Below, in pieces: positions 8,640 to 17,237 of a DNA stretch of 64,000 nucleotides. The DNA comes from Bacillota bacterium (lineage in GTDB: Bacteria > Bacillota > Bacilli > Paenibacillales > Paenibacillaceae). Where the stretch lies: NCBI GenBank assembly GCA_023460795.1, contig JAEWPC010000035.1, positions 232,031 to 296,030 of the forward strand, given 5' to 3'. The notes beneath the pieces were generated by a model. That model was not told where the DNA came from, searched no databases, and was given only the letters and a program-made list of their open reading frames with translations. How positions within the stretch are numbered: the stretch's first letter is position 1; each line of letters starts with the position of its first letter. The translations under genes were made by a program, and so were the position numbers.

Positions 8640-9500
8640 ATGCTGCTTAAACGAAAAAATAAAATGGCTGACTATACCATTGCATTCGTAATTTTAATGG
8701 CGGTTTTCGTATGCCTGGTTCCTTTTCTCTATATTTTCTCGCAGTCATTAAGCTCCAATAGAGCGATTGTATCTCAATCGGTAACCATATATCCCATAGA
8801 TTTCAATATCGAGGCCTATAAAGTTGTCTTCGCGGATAACGGTATGTTGTATTCCTTGTTCTATTCGGTCATTCTGACGGGTGGATTCGTGGTCCTTTCA
8901 TTGATGACTACCATCTTGGCTGCTTACCCGCTGACGAAAAAAAGGCTAAAAGGTAGAAGCTTCTTTCTCCTCATGATGCTGTTTACGATGTATTTCAGCG
9001 GCGGGTTGATTCCTGATTATCTGAATATTAAGAATCTTGATTTATTAAACACCCCTTGGGCGCTCGTGCTTCCTGGTCTGTTGAACGTGTATTACATGAT
9101 TATTCTGAAATCGTTCTTTCAGAGTTTGCCTGAAAGTCTGGATGAAGCCGCCCACCTGGACGGATGCAACGACCTGCAGATTCTGCTTAAGATTGTGTTG
9201 CCTCTTTCCAAGCCGGCCCTTGCCACGATGAGTTTGCTATACGCCGTATTCCGGTGGAATTATTTTCAGGATGCGCTTTTCTACATTACAGAAGAGAAGT
9301 ATTATCCGATCCAGCTTAAGTTATATAACGTGATCAATATTTCGCAGAGCTTCGTTGGCGAGAACGTCAATGTCAATTTGCCGTCGGAAGCGTTGAAGGC
9401 GGCAGCCATCATATTCGGTACGATCCCGATTCTTCTGGTGTACCCATGGCTTCAGAGATACTTTGTATCCGGCATGATGATCGGTGCCGTTAAAGGTTGA
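8640..9500 (+). CDS. CUT1 carbohydrate ABC transporter permease, LplC/YtcP-like
   Basis: Second permease subunit, about 286 residues with six predicted helices. The coupling loop reads EAAHLDGCNDLQILLKIVLP, typical of the MalG/LplC type. The first helix is preceded by a short basic leader. ATG 8640 is chosen because TAAGGAG at 8624-8630 is the only good Shine-Dalgarno; that site contains the stop codon of the previous gene, so the two permeases are translationally linked. Earlier in-frame ATGs at 8610 and 8631 lie before or against that site. Together with the preceding gene it should form the heterodimeric channel for the lipoprotein that follows. Confidence 0.9.
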   Translation: MLLKRKNKMADYTIAFVILMAVFVCLVPFLYIFSQSLSSNRAIVSQSVTIYPIDFNIEAYKVVFADNGMLYSLFYSVILTGGFVVLSLMTTILAAYPLTKKRLKGRSFFLLMMLFTMYFSGGLIPDYLNIKNLDLLNTPWALVLPGLLNVYYMIILKSFFQSLPESLDEAAHLDGCNDLQILLKIVLPLSKPALATMSLLYAVFRWNYFQDALFYITEEKYYPIQLKLYNVINISQSFVGENVNVNLPSEALKAAAIIFGTIPILLVYPWLQRYFVSGMMIGAVKG

Positions 9501-9577
9501 TATAGATGGCGTGGAAGGAATGGACGCATTTATTCCGCACATGTATATAAATAATTACTTCTAAAGGAGAGGTTTCT

Positions 9578-11209
9578 ATGAAAGTGGGGGCACCAAAATG
9601 GATTTCGATTGCACTCTCGACGCTTATGATCGCGTCGACATTGGCCGCTTGTTCGTCAAACGGAGCGAATGAGTCAAGCAACGTGCAACCTTCAAGCAGC
9701 ACGTCTGATACGGCAAGCGACAGCACGCCTAAAGAACATCGTACGTTGACTGTCGAAGTTTTCGACAGAGGCAAACCCGGGCAGCCGGATTTGAACGATA
9801 ACTACTGGACCAAGTACATTAACGATAATTTCGGCAAGAAGTATAATGCTACAGTAAAGTTTATTACCGTCCCCAGGTCTCAAGAAGTAGATAAGTTGAA
9901 TATTTTGATGGCATCCTCCGATGCGCCTGACGTTGTATTTACTTACGACACGGGAACCGTTTATAAATTTGTGCAGCAAGGCGGGTTGACGGATCTGGGT
10001 CCGATTCTCGATCAGCACGGATCCGACCTCGTCAATTATCTTGGCGACGAAATATTGAAGTACGGCAAATTTGACGGCACGCAATATGCGATACCGGGCA
10101 AAAGGACGTTCCTGGCAGGCTTTAATACCTTTATACGCAAAGACTGGCTGGATAAACTGAATCTTCCCGTCCCTACTACTGAGGAACAGTTCTATGACAC
10201 GATGGTTGCGTTCAAGGAGAAGAACCCTGGCAACGTAAGCGGAGTTATTCCTTATGGATATAGCCTGAACTCTTCCAATCCGGGCGTCGGTTATGTGATG
10301 GAAGCCTTTAAACCGTCCAACCTCACGGAGCAACAATTCGCTACGCTTCAGCCGAATAGCGTGAGTGTTCCACCGTGGAATATGCCAGGGTATGACAAGT
10401 CGATCCAATTTATGAACAAGATGTTTAATGAGGGATTGATAAGCCCGAACTTCGCGACGGACAAGGATGGAAAACTATTGGACGCCGATATTTCCAACGG
10501 CAAAGTCGGCGCGTTCTACACCAACTGGGATGGTCCGTACAGAACGGCACCCGGCACCTACAACAATCTAAAAACAAACGTCCCGGGCGCAGAGCTTATT
10601 CCGATCGATCCGTGGCAGAACGATGCGGGTAAACATCCGAAGGTGGGTTATAGCCCGAATGGCATGTATATCTTTGTGCCTAAATTCAGCAAGAACGCCG
10701 ATCTCGCTATCCAGTACCTCAATTGGATGGTTGACCCTCAGAATACGATCTTCCTCCAGAACGGTAAGGAAGGCGTAGACTATAACATGGTGAATGGGGT
10801 TCCGGTTCAGACGGGAACGACCACATCGGGCGAAAAGATGATGACGGTAGCCAACAACCTTGACTACGATATCCTCTCGAATGGTATTGAACTAGGGGAC
10901 CCGCAGAAGAATGCGGCAGCCGTATCTGCAGGATATCCGGGTTATGAGAAAGACGTAGAGAATGCGCTAAAGGTATCGATGACAGACTATTATGCTCCCT
11001 ACTACTACTCCATACCGAATGAAGCGGATTCAAAGTACCACGCGCAGCTCACGAATCTGTCGGCTCAAATGCTCGCCAAACTGATCTATGCCAAGCCGGC
11101 CGAGTTCGACGGCCTGTACAAATCATTGGTGAATCAATATATGGATCAAGGCGGTAAAGCCGTGCAGGACGAATTCATCAAAAATTACGAAACCCAGAAC
11201 GGTCAATGA
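9578..11209 (+). CDS. Sugar ABC transporter solute-binding lipoprotein, LplA/YtcQ-like
   Basis: Extracellular binding protein of the importer, 543 residues. A lipoprotein signal peptide with lipobox LAAC (Cys 25) is followed by a Ser/Asn-rich linker, then a family-1 type solute-binding fold. Conserved features include KLNILMASSDAPDVVFTY, the QYAIPGKRTF region and the Trp/Pro-rich WNMPGYDKS segment. Its large size is normal for LplA/YtcQ proteins, which bind oligosaccharides from plant or microbial polymers. AGGAGAGG precedes the start. It is the last gene of the operon and has its own terminator. The ligand is unknown; the adjacent oxidoreductases and esterase suggest a substituted or acidic sugar. 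Confidence 0.9.
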   Translation: MKVGAPKWISIALSTLMIASTLAACSSNGANESSNVQPSSSTSDTASDSTPKEHRTLTVEVFDRGKPGQPDLNDNYWTKYINDNFGKKYNATVKFITVPRSQEVDKLNILMASSDAPDVVFTYDTGTVYKFVQQGGLTDLGPILDQHGSDLVNYLGDEILKYGKFDGTQYAIPGKRTFLAGFNTFIRKDWLDKLNLPVPTTEEQFYDTMVAFKEKNPGNVSGVIPYGYSLNSSNPGVGYVMEAFKPSNLTEQQFATLQPNSVSVPPWNMPGYDKSIQFMNKMFNEGLISPNFATDKDGKLLDADISNGKVGAFYTNWDGPYRTAPGTYNNLKTNVPGAELIPIDPWQNDAGKHPKVGYSPNGMYIFVPKFSKNADLAIQYLNWMVDPQNTIFLQNGKEGVDYNMVNGVPVQTGTTTSGEKMMTVANNLDYDILSNGIELGDPQKNAAAVSAGYPGYEKDVENALKVSMTDYYAPYYYSIPNEADSKYHAQLTNLSAQMLAKLIYAKPAEFDGLYKSLVNQYMDQGGKAVQDEFIKNYETQNGQ

Positions 11210-11243
11210 TGAGTCGTTGATAGGAACGTTCGATCATACGCGG

Positions 11244-11286
11244 AAGGAGCGGCTTCGGATCATTACCGAAGTCGCTCCTTCTTTTG
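11244..11286 (+). terminator. Rho-independent terminator after LplA-like gene
   Basis: A 15-bp stem (AAGGAGCGGCTTCGG with CCGAAGTCGCTCCTT, one G-U pair, 7-nt loop) is followed by CTTTT. It ends the oxidoreductase/transporter operon. Confidence 0.85.
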
Positions 11287-11340
11287 ATGTTGCCTTTCGA
11301 CCCAAACTAGGATAGATCAATTTTATATTCGTATTTATCA

Positions 11341-11370
11341 TTGTTTTAGCCGGCAGCGTGTCTCTATAAT
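11341..11370 (+). promoter_or_regulatory. Sigma-A type promoter for the esterase-MFS unit
   Basis: TTGTTT at 11341-11346 and a consensus TATAAT at 11365-11370 are separated by 18 bp. The promoter lies between the preceding terminator and the esterase start, placing transcription start near 11377, just upstream of the cre-like site. Confidence 0.7.
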
Positions 11371-11399
11371 TTTCAATAACCGCTCCATTCGAGCGCGAT

Positions 11400-11413
11400 T
11401 GGAAGCGTTTGCA
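11400..11413 (+). promoter_or_regulatory. cre-like site (CcpA operator) in the esterase leader
   Basis: TGGAAGCGTTTGCA matches the catabolite-responsive element consensus TGWAARCGYTWNCW at 13 of 14 positions. It lies about 25 nt downstream of the predicted transcription start, a position where CcpA would repress. Confidence 0.65.
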
Positions 11414-11453
11414 AATAAGGATTGCCCCATCTTGCCGATCAAAGGAGATGTTC

Positions 11454-12983
11454 ATGATGCTAAGAATCGTAACCGTAGAGAACGGCGTCGTTCAGGGGTT
11501 GCCTGCGGCGGACTCGCGCATTACGAGCTTCAAAGGAATTCCGTTCGCCGCGCCTCCCGTCGGCGAGAACCGCTGGCGCGCGCCTCAGCCCGCGAAGGAC
11601 TGGGAAGGCGTGCTCAAAGCGTACGAATTTTCGCCGATCCCTATGCAAGTGAGGCAAGAGTTAGACGATAATAATATCTATACCCGGGAATGGGCGGTGG
11701 AACCGGACATCGCGATGAGCGAGGACTGCCTTTACCTGAACGTATGGACGCCGGCCAAGCGAACGGACGAGAAGCTGCCGGTATATGTGTGGTATTTCGG
11801 CGGAGCCTTGCAGGTCGGACATCCGTCCGAGATGGAGTTCGACGGTGAACGCATCGCCAGGCGCGGCATCGTGGTCGTTACGATCAACTATCGACTGAAC
11901 GCGTTCGGATTCTTATGCCATCCCGAGATTACGGCGGAGTCTCCCGAAGCGCCGGCTAACTTCGGCAACCTGGACCAACAGGCGGCGACGAGGTGGGTGA
12001 AGCGCAATATCGCCGCGTTCGGCGGCGATCCGGACAACATTACCATCGGCGGACAATCCGCCGGCGGAGGCAGCGTCATGAGCCAACTGACGTCGCCCCA
12101 GAACGAGGGACTCTTCAAGAGAGCGATCGTACAGAGCGGAATGTTCGAGAAGATCTATCCCGGATCGCCGATGCCCGGCTATCGCAAACCTCTGGAGGCG
12201 GCAGAGCAGGACGGCGTCAAGTTCTTCGAATATCTCGGCGTTAGCTCTCTTGCGGAAGCGAGAAGACTGGATGCGGATTATCTTCGCGACAAGGCGATGG
12301 CGTTCGGCCATTGGGGATTCTGGCATACGGTCGTCGATCATACGTTCAGCGTGGGCGACCCGTTGGAGCTGTTCCTGCAGAACAAGCGATGGATGGTGCC
12401 GGTTATGTTCGGCCATACCTCCTCCGAGTTTCTGAGCGTTCCGGTTTGCGACTCGGTGGAAGATTTCAAGAGAATGGCGGTAGAGCTGTTCGGCGATGAT
12501 GCCGATACGTATCTGGAGCTATGCGGAGTCCAGTCGGGGAATATCGAAGAGATGAAGAAGAAAGCGGCGGCGAGCGGGATAGAGTTCGCGAATCGCATTA
12601 TCGCGCAGGCGAATTCGGATACCGGCGCTAACGTTCCTCTCTATTATTATAACTTCGATGCTGAGATTCCGGGCTGGGATAACCCCGGCACGTTCCACTC
12701 GGTAGATCTATGGTTTTTCTTCGAGACGCTGGCTAAGTGCTGGAGGCCGTTCGTCGGCAAGCATTACGATCTTGCGCGCCAGATGTGCAATTACTGGGCG
12801 AACTTCATCCGTACGGGAGATCCGAACGGGGTCGATTCCACGGGAGAAGAGCTGCCTCGGTGGGACGTCATTACGTCCGAAGCGCCGTTCGGCATGCTGT
12901 TCCGGGATAAGTCGGAGTTTGCTAGAGAGCAGCCGAGCGAACTTATGAAGTTCCTCGTGCGGCAATACTTCAAGAATAGATGA
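11454..12983 (+). CDS. Carboxylesterase, type B (para-nitrobenzyl esterase family)
   Basis: Alpha/beta-hydrolase of about 509 residues without a signal peptide, so probably cytosolic. The nucleophile elbow GGQSAGGG places the catalytic serine at residue 202. The family signature EDCLYLNVWTP is at 90-100, the oxyanion region is WYFGGALQ, and a late FHSVDL segment carries the likely catalytic histidine. AAAGGAG at 11441-11447 sets the start at ATG 11454 or 11457; the frame is open further upstream but without a ribosome site. The gene has its own promoter and cre-like site and is followed after 7 nt by an MFS gene. It probably removes acyl groups from an imported compound, but the substrate is not visible. 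Confidence 0.9.
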   Translation: MMLRIVTVENGVVQGLPAADSRITSFKGIPFAAPPVGENRWRAPQPAKDWEGVLKAYEFSPIPMQVRQELDDNNIYTREWAVEPDIAMSEDCLYLNVWTPAKRTDEKLPVYVWYFGGALQVGHPSEMEFDGERIARRGIVVVTINYRLNAFGFLCHPEITAESPEAPANFGNLDQQAATRWVKRNIAAFGGDPDNITIGGQSAGGGSVMSQLTSPQNEGLFKRAIVQSGMFEKIYPGSPMPGYRKPLEAAEQDGVKFFEYLGVSSLAEARRLDADYLRDKAMAFGHWGFWHTVVDHTFSVGDPLELFLQNKRWMVPVMFGHTSSEFLSVPVCDSVEDFKRMAVELFGDDADTYLELCGVQSGNIEEMKKKAAASGIEFANRIIAQANSDTGANVPLYYYNFDAEIPGWDNPGTFHSVDLWFFFETLAKCWRPFVGKHYDLARQMCNYWANFIRTGDPNGVDSTGEELPRWDVITSEAPFGMLFRDKSEFAREQPSELMKFLVRQYFKNR

Positions 12984-12990
12984 GGATCCT

Positions 12991-14220
12991 ATGAATGAAG
13001 CTTCAAGCGAGACGAGCGCAGTCCAGGCGGGCAAGGAACCGATCTGGACGCCTTCGTTTCGCCATCTGTTTATCATCAGCGCCTTGCTGAACTTCGGCCA
13101 ATTCATGATGAGCTCGCTCATTCCGAAATTCGCCGAGCACTTGGGGGCATCCGCCGCGGTCATAGGGACCGTATCCGGCATGTTCGCCGTCACCGCGCTT
13201 GCGGCGAGGCCGTTCGTCGGTCCGTCGGCCGCATACTTTCGCAAGAACCGGCTTCTCGCGGCGGCTGCCGGCATCATTCTGTTGGCGTTCGTCTGCTACG
13301 GTATGGCCAGCAGCGTCTCTATGGTCATGGCGGGGAGACTGCTTCACGGCATCGGAATGGGTTTGCTGGCCCCGGTTAGTCTGGCCATGGCCGGGGATGT
13401 ACTGCCGAGCCGGAAGCTTGCGACCGGTCTCGGCATTTTTTCCTTGGGACAAGCCGGAGCCACGGCGCTTGGGCCGACGATCGGCTTGGAACTGGTCCGA
13501 GCGTTCGGCTACCATGCGACGTTCTGGATCGGTTCCGTGCTCATGGGCATCGTTGTGGTGCTCGCATGGCGTCTGACATCCGACAAGCCTGCTCGAGGAG
13601 CGAGATTCCAACTCTCCTTGCATCAGATGGTGGCTTCCGAAGTCATCGTTCCGACCGTCATCCTCTTCTTCCTGGCGGGAGCCCATGCCTGCATACAGGC
13701 TTTTATTCTGATTTATGGCGGCGTTAACGGAGTCGACGAGATCGGCTTGTTCTTTACGACTTACGCGATCTGCCTATTGATCACCAGGCCTCTGGTCGGC
13801 AAGATCGCCGATACTTACGGGATGGATAAAGTCATCCTTCCCGGAATTCTATTGTTCGCCGTATCCATGCTCGTGATCAGCTACTCCCGCACGCTCCCCA
13901 TGTTTCTGGTCGCCGGAGCCATCTCGTCCTTCGGATACGGGATCTGTCTACCTTCCATACAGACGCTGAGCATTCGGCTCGTAACCTCATCTAGGAGAGC
14001 CGTAGCGAGCAATACGAATTATATCGGGATAGACGCCGGATATTTGATCGCCCCGGGGATCGCGGGACTGATCGTTAGTTACGTTCAGCGGCATGGCGGG
14101 GATGAACCGCTCTCGTACGCGGTCATGTATAGGCTGATGTCGCTTCCGATCGTCATCGCGTTTATCATTTACTTGGTGTATAAGAAGAAATTAGCCGGTA
14201 GTTTGAACGAACGAGGTTAA
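12991..14220 (+). CDS. MFS family transporter
   Basis: Integral membrane secondary transporter of 409 residues with about 12 predicted helices in two six-helix halves. The loop between helices 2 and 3 carries the degenerate MFS motif A (ARPFVGPSAAYFRKNR), repeated in the second half as TRPLVGKIADTYG, both characteristic of drug or sugar exporters/importers. The short N-terminal tail is polar and cytoplasmic. It starts 7 nt after the esterase stop, so the two are co-transcribed. It may move the esterase substrate or product. There is no terminator in the 6 nt before the convergent acetyltransferase gene. Confidence 0.9.
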   Translation: MNEASSETSAVQAGKEPIWTPSFRHLFIISALLNFGQFMMSSLIPKFAEHLGASAAVIGTVSGMFAVTALAARPFVGPSAAYFRKNRLLAAAAGIILLAFVCYGMASSVSMVMAGRLLHGIGMGLLAPVSLAMAGDVLPSRKLATGLGIFSLGQAGATALGPTIGLELVRAFGYHATFWIGSVLMGIVVVLAWRLTSDKPARGARFQLSLHQMVASEVIVPTVILFFLAGAHACIQAFILIYGGVNGVDEIGLFFTTYAICLLITRPLVGKIADTYGMDKVILPGILLFAVSMLVISYSRTLPMFLVAGAISSFGYGICLPSIQTLSIRLVTSSRRAVASNTNYIGIDAGYLIAPGIAGLIVSYVQRHGGDEPLSYAVMYRLMSLPIVIAFIIYLVYKKKLAGSLNERG

Positions 14221-14226
14221 CGCACC

Positions 14227-15111
14227 TTAATTGCCGATTTCCCTTGTCATGTGCACCTGTTCAACCGATGTCGTAAATCCTAGTTCGGTTAGCAGCGCAA
14301 CTAGAGCCGTATTGGATTTGCGCAAGTTTACGGTCATCCGCTTGATCTGCAGCTCCAACGGGCGAAAGACGCGGCTTAATGCGGCGGCATAGATAGCCGT
14401 CTCGTCATGGCGGTCCGGCGCGGCTTCGCATTGGTATAGATAGATGGCGGTTAAACGGCCTTCTTCATCGAAGGCTCGTCTGTACAGCGCATATCCGACG
14501 ATCTCGCCTCCAAGCTCGATGAGCAGGCTTTCTCCGTTTTTGATGCTCTGCCATTGGGTCTGCCAGGCGCTTAAGCGGCGATAGAAGGGCAAATGACGGA
14601 TTTCCCCGGCTAAACCGGACCTGATGACATACTCCAATGGTTCCACCGGTTGCGGCAAGGCACCTTGAAGCGCTCCATCGTGCTGAAGATAGACCAGACG
14701 ATCCGCAATGGAATAGCCGACGCTCTCGTAGAGCCGTATCGCTCTTTCGTTCTGGGTCAGCGCTTCCAACAACGCCGTATGTACGCAGAGCTCGGAATAG
14801 AGCGCTAGATTTCGTTCCATGAGCAATTTCCCGAACCCTTGCCCCCTATATTCCGGAACGATGCCGGTTCCGCCGTTCCATGCCGTTTGGCGGCCGCCGA
14901 TCGAGCGATAACCGTTCACGACGAAGCCGACCGGCTGTCCGTCCGCGCATATCGCGAGGGACTCCTCCAATGAAATCCCCTCGTCCGCCGTACGAGTAAC
15001 GAAGCTGTTCAATGGCATCCGCACATCGAGGTAATACCCTTCGAACCCGCGATCCCACAATTGCACGAGTTCATTTAAAGATAGCTCGCTAAGTCTCCGA
15101 TAAGTAATCAT
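14227..15111 (-). CDS. GNAT family N-acetyltransferase, double domain
   Basis: A 294-residue protein. The N-terminal half is a clear GNAT domain: GTGIVPEYRGQGFGKLLMERN is the acetyl-CoA-binding motif A, near residues 82-102, and NERAIRLYESVGY is motif B. The C-terminal half looks like a second, degenerate GNAT-like domain (ESLLIELGGEIVGYALYRR, then SNTALVALLTELGF), so the protein probably arose by duplication. It is cytosolic. The gene is convergent with the MFS gene, with only 6 nt between stops, and is followed on its own strand upstream by an NlpC/P60 gene. The acceptor substrate is unknown. Confidence 0.85.
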   Translation of the reverse strand: MITYRRLSELSLNELVQLWDRGFEGYYLDVRMPLNSFVTRTADEGISLEESLAICADGQPVGFVVNGYRSIGGRQTAWNGGTGIVPEYRGQGFGKLLMERNLALYSELCVHTALLEALTQNERAIRLYESVGYSIADRLVYLQHDGALQGALPQPVEPLEYVIRSGLAGEIRHLPFYRRLSAWQTQWQSIKNGESLLIELGGEIVGYALYRRAFDEEGRLTAIYLYQCEAAPDRHDETAIYAAALSRVFRPLELQIKRMTVNLRKSNTALVALLTELGFTTSVEQVHMTREIGN

Positions 15112-15216
15112 CGATATTCATCCCGCCTCTTCGGTCGATTCTAGATCTCTGCACCATCGTAACAAGGAGTCTCCGAAGCGAAAAGAGAAGGCGATGAAGC
15201 CGAGCGTTCCCCTTTT

Positions 15217-15897
15217 CTACCAGGCGGTCCCCCCTTGAAGGAAACGCGCCTCCAGATGGGTGCCGGCAATCTTCTGCAGTCTTACGCCAACCGGCGCGCT
15301 CCCGGTGTGGAGCATAAATCCGTTGCCGGCGTAGATGCCGCAATGAGTAACGATCTGTTTGCTTTTATCGATTCCTTCGTACCTTTCCGGCTCCGGGCCG
15401 GTATAGTTCATGAAGAATAGAATATCGCCTTTCCTGGCTTGATTGAGCCTGTAAAATTTCCGGCTCCCGTATCGTTTAACGTATTCCCATTGCGACCGGC
15501 TGTCCCAAGCGTTGATCTCCATGCCCAATCCGCCGAGAAGGGCATAATGCACGAAGTCGCTGCAATCGAAGCTGGACGGCTCGTATCGCTCGCTGCCGTA
15601 CACGTAGGGAGCGCCCATGAACAGCTTGCCGAACGCAATAAGCTTGTCCGGAAGGTTGTTCTTAACGGTCGGGTAGGCTTTCGCAAATACGCTTAGAGTT
15701 CTTAAGCCCGTGGTTACGCCTACGTCGCCGATCTCCAAATCCTTGATATGGCTGCCGTCCGGCAGCATCCCCGGCCGCGACGTTTGCTCGGCGGGAGACG
15801 GGGCGGTTTCGTTCCGCTGGCAGGCGGTCAACAGGAACAATGCCAATACAAACCCCGATATCGTCCTCTTCCAGCCTTTACTCGACCGGTTGTGCAT
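15217..15897 (-). CDS. NlpC/P60 family lipoprotein (putative cell-wall peptidase)
   Basis: Exported lipoprotein of about 227 residues. The signal peptide ends in lipobox LLTAC (Cys 26). The C-terminal domain has the NlpC/P60 catalytic arrangement: Cys 112 in FDCSDFVHYAL, His 185 in VTHCGIYAG and a later His 197 in LHTG. Family members cut gamma-D-glutamyl-diaminopimelate bonds in peptidoglycan stem peptides. The ATG at 15897 has GGGGAGAG at normal spacing, so a longer frame starting at 15921 was not used. It stands alone between an acetyltransferase and a sensing operon; no link to sugar uptake is evident. Confidence 0.85.
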   Translation of the reverse strand: MHNRSSKGWKRTISGFVLALFLLTACQRNETAPSPAEQTSRPGMLPDGSHIKDLEIGDVGVTTGLRTLSVFAKAYPTVKNNLPDKLIAFGKLFMGAPYVYGSERYEPSSFDCSDFVHYALLGGLGMEINAWDSRSQWEYVKRYGSRKFYRLNQARKGDILFFMNYTGPEPERYEGIDKSKQIVTHCGIYAGNGFMLHTGSAPVGVRLQKIAGTHLEARFLQGGTAW

Positions 15898-15954
15898 AAC
15901 GTTCTCTCCCCTGATGTCCAAAGTTCGTCATCGTAGGTTTTCCCATGTATGCAA

Positions 15955-15986
15955 GAAAAAACACTCCCGCCGGCCGGCGAAAGTGT
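15955..15986 (-). terminator. Rho-independent terminator after the YesN-like regulator
   Basis: On the minus strand ACACTTTCGCCGG pairs with CCGGCGGGAGTGT (13 bp, two G-U pairs) and is followed by TTTTTT. It lies 26 nt past the regulator's stop codon. Confidence 0.88.
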
Positions 15987-16011
15987 CGTTAGGAATAGCT
16001 CTTTGCGATAT

Positions 16012-17229
16012 TCATTCCTCTTCGAACGTTTCGCCCTTGCGGTAACGGATCGGAGAGACGCCGACGGTCTTCTTGAACGCGGTGCTGAAGTAGTGCTGGG
16101 AGTCGTAGCCGACGGCGTCGGCGATGTCCGCGATGCTTCGGCTCGTCGAATTCAGCAGCTGGACCGCCTTGGAGATGCGGATTTGCGTCAGCAGCGCGAC
16201 GAACGACGTCTCCAGCTCCTGCTTGAACAAGCGGCTAAGATAGACGGAGGACACGCCGATCGTTCTGGCCGTGCTTTCCAGCGAAAGCTGCGGATCGTCG
16301 TAGTGATCGCGCAGATGCTGCCTTGCCCTTCTGACGAGCGGCGAGATCGAGGCTTCCTTGTAGACGCCTCCGCGAGCTCTGCGGAACGCCGGCGCCACGC
16401 CGTCCAGACCGTTCTCGACCGGTTCGACGTGGACAATGACCTGCAGCTTCAGATATCGGTTGACCGCTTTCTCGATTGCGGAGAACAAGGAGGTCTCCGT
16501 CGTACCCCAGACGATCAGACAGATGAAGCCGAGCGGGTCCCGGAATACGACGAGCGAATTCGGCGTCAGAAGCTCCTCGGCGATGTTCTCGATGGCGAAC
16601 AGCATCAGCTGCCGCTCCCGTTCCGAGCGAACGGATTGTCCCAGGTCCACCTCGGGCCAGCGGATGATGCCGACCAGAGAAGGGGCTTCGTCCGGCAATT
16701 CGAGGAAACGAAGCTGCTCCAGCACTTCCTGCCGGCTCACCGAGGCTTCGATCCATTCATTGCAGAACCGTTCCCGGAGGAGCGGGATATTCTTGCGTAT
16801 CTGGTTCGAGGCAAGCTGAAGATGTTTGGCTTGCGCCTTGGCTCGATCCAATTGCGACTTGATCCGGCGGATCACATCGGTCAGATCGGCCGGATTCGCG
16901 GGCTTGAGCAAGTATTCGTCGACTCCTAGCCGGACGGCCTTCTGCGCATAATTGAATTCGTCGTGACCCGAGACGATCACGATTCGGCAAGCGGGCAGTC
17001 GTTGCTTCACTTCCTGGATCAACGAGATTCCGTTCATGATCGGCATATTGAGATCGACGAGCATCAGGTGGACTTCATGCTTCAGGGCCAGCTCGAGCGC
17101 CTCTTCTCCGTCTTCCGCCTCCCCGGCGACTTCCATGCCGAAGGCTGCCCAATCGACGGCTTCCCGCAACCCTTCGCGGATCATCGGTTCATCGTCGGCG
17201 ATAATGACTTTCCATAACGTTTCGGCCAT
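16012..17229 (-). CDS. Response regulator, YesN-type (REC + AraC HTH)
   Basis: Two-component response regulator of 405 residues. The receiver domain covers about 1-125 with acidic pocket Asp 12/13, phospho-acceptor Asp 59 (VDLNMP) and the conserved Lys in LLKP. A middle region of about 160 residues links to a C-terminal AraC-type pair of helix-turn-helix motifs (SLESTARTIGVSSVYLSRLFKQ and SIADIADAVGYDSQHYFSTAFKKTVG). It is shorter than the other two regulators in this window (544 and 545 residues), mainly in the middle region. Third gene of a binding-protein/kinase/regulator operon divergent from the ChvE-MmsAB importer, which it probably activates when sugar is sensed outside the cell. Confidence 0.92.
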   Translation of the reverse strand: MAETLWKVIIADDEPMIREGLREAVDWAAFGMEVAGEAEDGEEALELALKHEVHLMLVDLNMPIMNGISLIQEVKQRLPACRIVIVSGHDEFNYAQKAVRLGVDEYLLKPANPADLTDVIRRIKSQLDRAKAQAKHLQLASNQIRKNIPLLRERFCNEWIEASVSRQEVLEQLRFLELPDEAPSLVGIIRWPEVDLGQSVRSERERQLMLFAIENIAEELLTPNSLVVFRDPLGFICLIVWGTTETSLFSAIEKAVNRYLKLQVIVHVEPVENGLDGVAPAFRRARGGVYKEASISPLVRRARQHLRDHYDDPQLSLESTARTIGVSSVYLSRLFKQELETSFVALLTQIRISKAVQLLNSTSRSIADIADAVGYDSQHYFSTAFKKTVGVSPIRYRKGETFEEE

Positions 17230-17237
17230 CGGTTCGA

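Noticed and set aside
15120..15210. Possible terminator after the NlpC/P60 gene
   Set aside because: AAAAGAGAAGG and CCCCTTTTC pair only imperfectly with several mismatches; not reported.
15949..16929. Plus-strand frame of about 325 codons opposite the YesN-like regulator
   Set aside because: Overlaps a complete regulator and its terminator; no recognisable domain.
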